A DNA stretch of 64,000 bases from contig CM072906.1 of assembly GCA_037013685.1 (NCBI GenBank), positions 4,315,001 through 4,379,000 of the forward strand, written 5' to 3'. A program made the position numbers and the translations under genes. This document shows, in pieces, positions 60,000 to 64,000 of this stretch. The notes below the pieces were generated by a model. It worked only from the letters and a program-made list of their open reading frames with translations. It searched no databases and had not been told where the DNA came from. The DNA comes from Acridotheres tristis (lineage: Eukaryota; Chordata; Aves; Passeriformes; Sturnidae). The stretch's first letter is position 1. Each line of letters starts with the position of its first letter.

Positions 60000-60135
60000 C
60001 CTTGGCGCCGACCGGCACGGAATTATAATACACGGCTGGAGCTGCCGTGCAATTCCTGCAAGCACAGTAATCCCCATCCTTGCATCATCATCCCAGCCAG
60101 CAGGAGGTCATGTGATGGGTGCTCCAGACGACGTG
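60000..60135. other. Small CpG-enriched patch
   Basis: TTGGCGCCGACCGGCACGG at 60001 has four CpGs in 19 bases and an E2F-like TTGGCGCC; more CpGs follow at CACGGC, GCCGTGC and GACGACGTGG. Candidate enhancer or cryptic promoter. Confidence 0.35.
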
Positions 60136-60350
60136 GGGGAGGACAGGAGCAGGGAGGATGTTTTTAATTTATGTATTTAACATATCTCTAATGGGCACCT
60201 GAGAACTGAAGCTGCAGAGTAACTTTTGTGCAGCCTCTGGGAAAACCTCTGTGGGGAATTGGCTGGGCAGCGAGAGGATTGTGGAGGTGAGGAGCAGGGC
60301 ACAACTGCAGCAGGAGCTAAACCAGCCTTAGGGGTGGCCACAGGCACAGG

Positions 60351-60417
60351 GCTGCAGTTTGTAATAATTCTGAGCAGCCCCAGAGCTGCAGGGTTTGTAA
60401 TTCTGAGCAGCCCCACA
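60351..60417. repeat. Two-copy tandem duplication, 33-34-bp unit
   Basis: GCTGCAG...TTTGTAAT...TTCTGAGCAGCCCC occurs at 60351 and 60385 with small indels; a partial third start follows. Confidence 0.88.
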
Positions 60418-60527
60418 GCTGCAGGGAAACCTCTGCTCGCTGGGCAAGAACTCCCCATACCCACAGTACCCATCAGCCACGGCTGGGGCAGGTTCTTCCA
60501 CCTATCCAGCATCCCAAACACCTAGGA

Positions 60528-60560
60528 AATAATAATAATAATGATAGAAATAATAACGGC
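60528..60560. repeat. (AAT)n microsatellite, imperfect
   Basis: AATAATAATAATAATGATAGAAATAATAA; short and interrupted. Confidence 0.9.
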
Positions 60561-63500
60561 AATAATCCCTACAACCGCCCCACGCAGTAGGGAAGCAGTG
60601 GCTGTCCCTGCAGTGCAGAGGGACATGAGGGTGCAGACTGAGCATTTTTCCTCAGGATTCCCCATAAAATGTGGCAGACTTCCAACATGTGGTGCTTTCA
60701 CAGCAGGATCAGCTTTCCATGCTGAAGACTGGCTAGGAGGGGGAGCAGTGGGAACTCCATGGGCTGTCCTCAAAGCCTCCTCCTTGGGCTTTCCCACAAG
60801 CACAGGGCAAAGTGACTCCAGTTAACAACTCATCACAAAATGCAAAGCATCTTCCCCTCCCCTCTGCTTTCAGGGCAGCCCGTGTGTGAGCTGTTTAACT
60901 TTGTCTGCTGGCTCCTCAGGGCTGAGCCTTTGGGGTTTTGTCTGTGGATTCCTGCCCTAATGCAATAGGACACACCAAGAAAAAAGGATTTTAAAAATCA
61001 CTATTCCAGCACTGATATTCATGAAGATCCCTCCAGTTTCTGCCAACCCAAATGTTTTGGCCTTGTTGAGATTCTGTGGTAATTCACAGCTCTTCCTACC
61101 CTTTCCCTGGATCAGCCCTGGGACCCAGCCCCTCCCAAACCCAGCACAGCCTCAGGACACCACGGGAGGGGTCCCACACCTCACAGCAGTGAGACCCCTC
61201 GAGGAAGGGTTTGCTCAGGCCTGTGAGGTTAAAGCTGCAGGGGAAGAAGCACTAATATGTATTTGAAATGGAGAAAACAGCCTGGGTGGTGAACCCAGCA
61301 ACTCAGTCCCAGAGTTAAACCCCAAGGATCTTCTTTGCAGGGCTTGGGGACACTTTCACCATCCTGCTCCACCCACCCCAGGTCAACTGAGGAAACAAGA
61401 CACCAGGGAACCACCAGGCTCATTCTTTTCTCCTCCTAACACATTACAAGACCGCTAAATGAAAAGGAATGTTCTTTAATTCTTCAGCTTTCAACCCTTC
61501 CCAAGCACTGCTTCTTTATGGATTTCAAACCAGTTTGACCATACACGGTTCTTTCGGTGTACGTGTGAGTTTTGGAGCAACATTTAACAACTAAATTAGA
61601 TGTGTGCATAAAACACACACGAGGCTGCCTAGATATTAGGTGGGGTCTTGTTATATAAAGGCAAGAACAAAGACCTTTATATTGCAGCAGGCAGGAGCAG
61701 CCCAGGTTTGTGCCCAGGTTCACTGCTGGGAAGTGAGCTAATAGCTCGGGTGTTTTAGGCACCATTATTCATGGCTTTCACATTAAGCCATCCACATTCT
61801 TTTAAATTCCATTTTAGGCTGCCCCTATTATTTTTAATCCCTGCCATTTCCGAGGCCCCTGTGGCAGGGCTCTGCAGTGCTGGTGTGGTGGAGGCTCCAC
61901 ACCCAGGATCTCCATCCCTCCCCACAGCACAGAGGCATCAGCTCAGTGTCCTGTGCTCCTGCAAGGCACAAGGAGCTCCCTGGCCAGAGGCCAGTGCCCT
62001 TCAAACCAATCTGCACATGGCCTAATCAGAGCTGTGGTCGGCTCTGCATCCTCAATTTGTTGAGTCACATCAATTTGCTGAGTTTCCTCTCCCTTTAGAA
62101 AAACACTCAAGTGCCGTTTTCTAAACATATTAACTCTCTTCAGGCTATTTTGTTGTGTAAACAGAAAGACAAGTGACTGGGCATTGCAGGAGAGAAACTG
62201 ATGCTCAGTGTAGCCTGAATTCTTTGCAACTTCACCAGTCTTGTTACACCACTTTAATGCATCTTTTGTTTCATGATGCCATTTTGAGAATTATGCTGCA
62301 CCCTTTTTCTTAGACAACTCCAGCTTAATTACAGCTGGGAAAAAACTCACTATACTGCCAGGGAAAGACACCCTCCAGTTAAACAGAGTGTTGCACATCT
62401 TCACCCATGCTCAGAGACCCTCCCCAGTGCCCAGAATGCCAATGAGGTTGCCAAAGCCACAAATTGCCAGCCAGATCTCAGAACCTTTGCTCAGTCACAG
62501 GTCAGAGATGTCCCCTCTGCTGCCAGTCCTGCAGCCTGGTGTTCTCCTGAGCACATGTGGAGCCAGCACAGGCATGAGGCACAGCAGCCAGCCCACAACA
62601 ATCCCACCCTTCCTGCTCCTCACCACTCCTCCCAGCTCTGCTGCTCCCTCCTGCCCACGGGAATGGCAGGCTGGCCTCAAAACAAGTCCCAGGAGGGCCC
62701 AACTTGCAAATGAGGAGCATAACTGGCTTTGCTGCAGGCTGCAAGAAACAACAGACAGACTGCTCAAGGTGACTTCAAGGTCAACATCAAGTTGCTGTTG
62801 ACATTCCCTTTCTCTTGGGTGTTTTGCTGGTATCTTCCATCAGCCTCTCCCCATCACTTCATGGAAGTGCAATCATCTTGGTGGCTGTTGTCCATCCCAG
62901 AGCTGCTCTGTACACTGTTACTGAAGCACACCATGACACAGGATTATTCCAAGGCTGCCTCTTTGCAGGATGTTTTCCGTGCCACCATGCACAGCTTGTA
63001 CCAAGGTAAAGAATTTCAGCTTTCTTCCCTTTGTACAGTAAAAACTAAAGGCCAATATTTGTTCCCTTTTGTGTTAGAAGATCACAGCCAAGCTGCCAAT
63101 CATCTGGCCAAGGGGGTTATGCAAGAGTCAGGTTTACTGTAAAGTTGTACAAATTTTATAGGACCACAAACACTTTAACTACCATGATGCTTAAAACTCA
63201 AGAGCATTTGGAGAACAAGGAGAGTTATTCAGGCTCCACACCATTTTGGCTGCATGTTTTCCAGGTGTATGATTTCACCACATGGAAAAACACAGCCATT
63301 GCCAAAGTGAACTCATAAAAACCTTTGATGAGTAAAGTTTGGATAAGCACAAATCATTTGAACCGACAGTTGGTCCAATTCTCAAAGGGGTTTGGCAGAC
63401 ATAATATAATTCGTGGTTTCACACACAGACCATTTTTCCCTTCCCTCCTCCCCCCCAGTCTTCACAAATTCGGAAGATGTTGTTCTAGAAGGTGCACTGG

Positions 63501-63646
63501 GTTGGGTTTGCTCTGTTTTTCTTTTCCCCCAAAGGGTTAGGCACCACACTCTTGTAACTCAAAGCCATTTGGGGCTGTGAGTAAGCCAGCAAACAGGTTT
63601 TCCAGAACTGTGTTTAGATAGTTGCATGATCTGCCTAATAGACATT

Positions 63647-63692
63647 AAAAAAAAAAAAAAAAAAAAGAGAGAGAGAGAAAAGAAAAGAAAAA
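63647..63692. repeat. Poly-A / (GA)n low-complexity tract
   Basis: A run of about 20 A followed by GAGAGAGAGA and AAGAAAAGAAAA. Confidence 0.95.
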
Positions 63693-64000
63693 TTAAACTC
63701 TGGGTCTCTCACCACCCATTTGCTAGCAGGCACGTAATATAAGGCAAAGGCTTTAACAATCTCTTCCTCTGACACATTGGAACATGTTATTTCAAGATGT
63801 GTGGCGTCATTTAAGGCTGTGCCATGAGATAACAGAATATTTACATCTCGGGGCTGGGAGCAGGGTTGCTACAGCTTCTAGACATTATTGACATAATATT
63901 TTCTTTGATAAAAAAATCTATCAGGAAATTGTCATATTCATAACTGAGGTAATGCCAGGGACTGAGCAATCCTACACAGTGCAGGAGGCAGCTAGAAATA

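Larger units (their letters stand above)
58079..64000. other. Intergenic DNA after the solo LTR, no supported gene
   Basis: Open frames here are short and lack known motifs. The frame ending near 63005 with a donor-like CAAGGTAAAG has no recognisable protein. Low-complexity tracts and two small repeats are listed separately. Confidence 0.65.

Noticed and set aside
62729..63142. Possible coding exon ending at the donor-like CAAG|GTAAAG near 63005
   Set aside because: The peptide matches nothing I know and there is no acceptor or second exon in phase.
29600..64000. Exons of MYL10 on the minus strand
   Set aside because: Expected by mammalian gene order, but no EF-hand or light-chain peptide was recognised in any frame.
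1..64000. tRNA, rRNA, snRNA or recognisable microRNA genes
   Set aside because: No A/B box pairs with cloverleaf potential or known RNA sequence were noticed; a covariance-model search would be needed to exclude small RNAs.

Overview
The window is vertebrate nuclear DNA, almost certainly from a bird and possibly a songbird (the songbird part is a guess). The evidence is a split collagen gene with 45-bp Gly-X-Y exons, consensus GT-AG introns, strong CpG depletion, and avian-type CR1 LINE remains, including a 3' end that reads as a CR1 end on the minus strand. A solo LTR is also present. There are no bacterial-style operons, CRISPR arrays, rRNA genes or tRNA genes that I can see.

Region 1 (1 to about 11 kb) is the 3' end of COL26A1 on the plus strand. 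Two 45-bp collagen exons are followed by an 85-bp exon coding a short helical segment that matches my recollection of human collagen XXVI almost residue for residue, and a terminal exon ending at TAG 6521-6523. The last intron is 3.2 kb. The 3' UTR end is unclear: the best-looking polyadenylation context is AATAAA at 10961, which would imply a UTR of about 4.4 kb.

Region 2 (11.3-12.4 kb) is a 1.1-kb minisatellite of 17-20-bp units. It creates large false open frames on both strands.

Region 3 (15.6-29.6 kb) is a complete six-exon gene of the 3-beta-hydroxysteroid dehydrogenase family on the plus strand. Exon lengths 148, 156, 109, 100, 163 and 440 nt join without a break into 371 codons plus stop. 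It most resembles HSD3B7, the C27 sterol dehydrogenase of bile-acid synthesis. Its most unusual feature is Trp17 where the third glycine of the Rossmann TGxxGxxG loop belongs. Intron 1 holds a fossil CR1-like reverse transcriptase on the minus strand.

Region 4 (29.6-64 kb) has no gene I can support. It is a long intergenic stretch with short tandem repeats, AT-rich blocks that look like conserved non-coding sequence, several small CpG clusters (the sharpest at 51.03 kb), a perfect 10-bp stem inverted repeat at 44.78 kb, CR1/L3-type fragments and a 436-bp solo LTR at 57.6-58.1 kb. In mammals COL26A1 is followed by MYL10 and CUX1. I looked for light-chain EF-hand exons on the minus strand and did not find them, so the next gene probably lies beyond the window.

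The two genes are neighbours on the same strand but have unrelated jobs, one in extracellular matrix and one in ER sterol metabolism. Nothing in the sequence links their functions.
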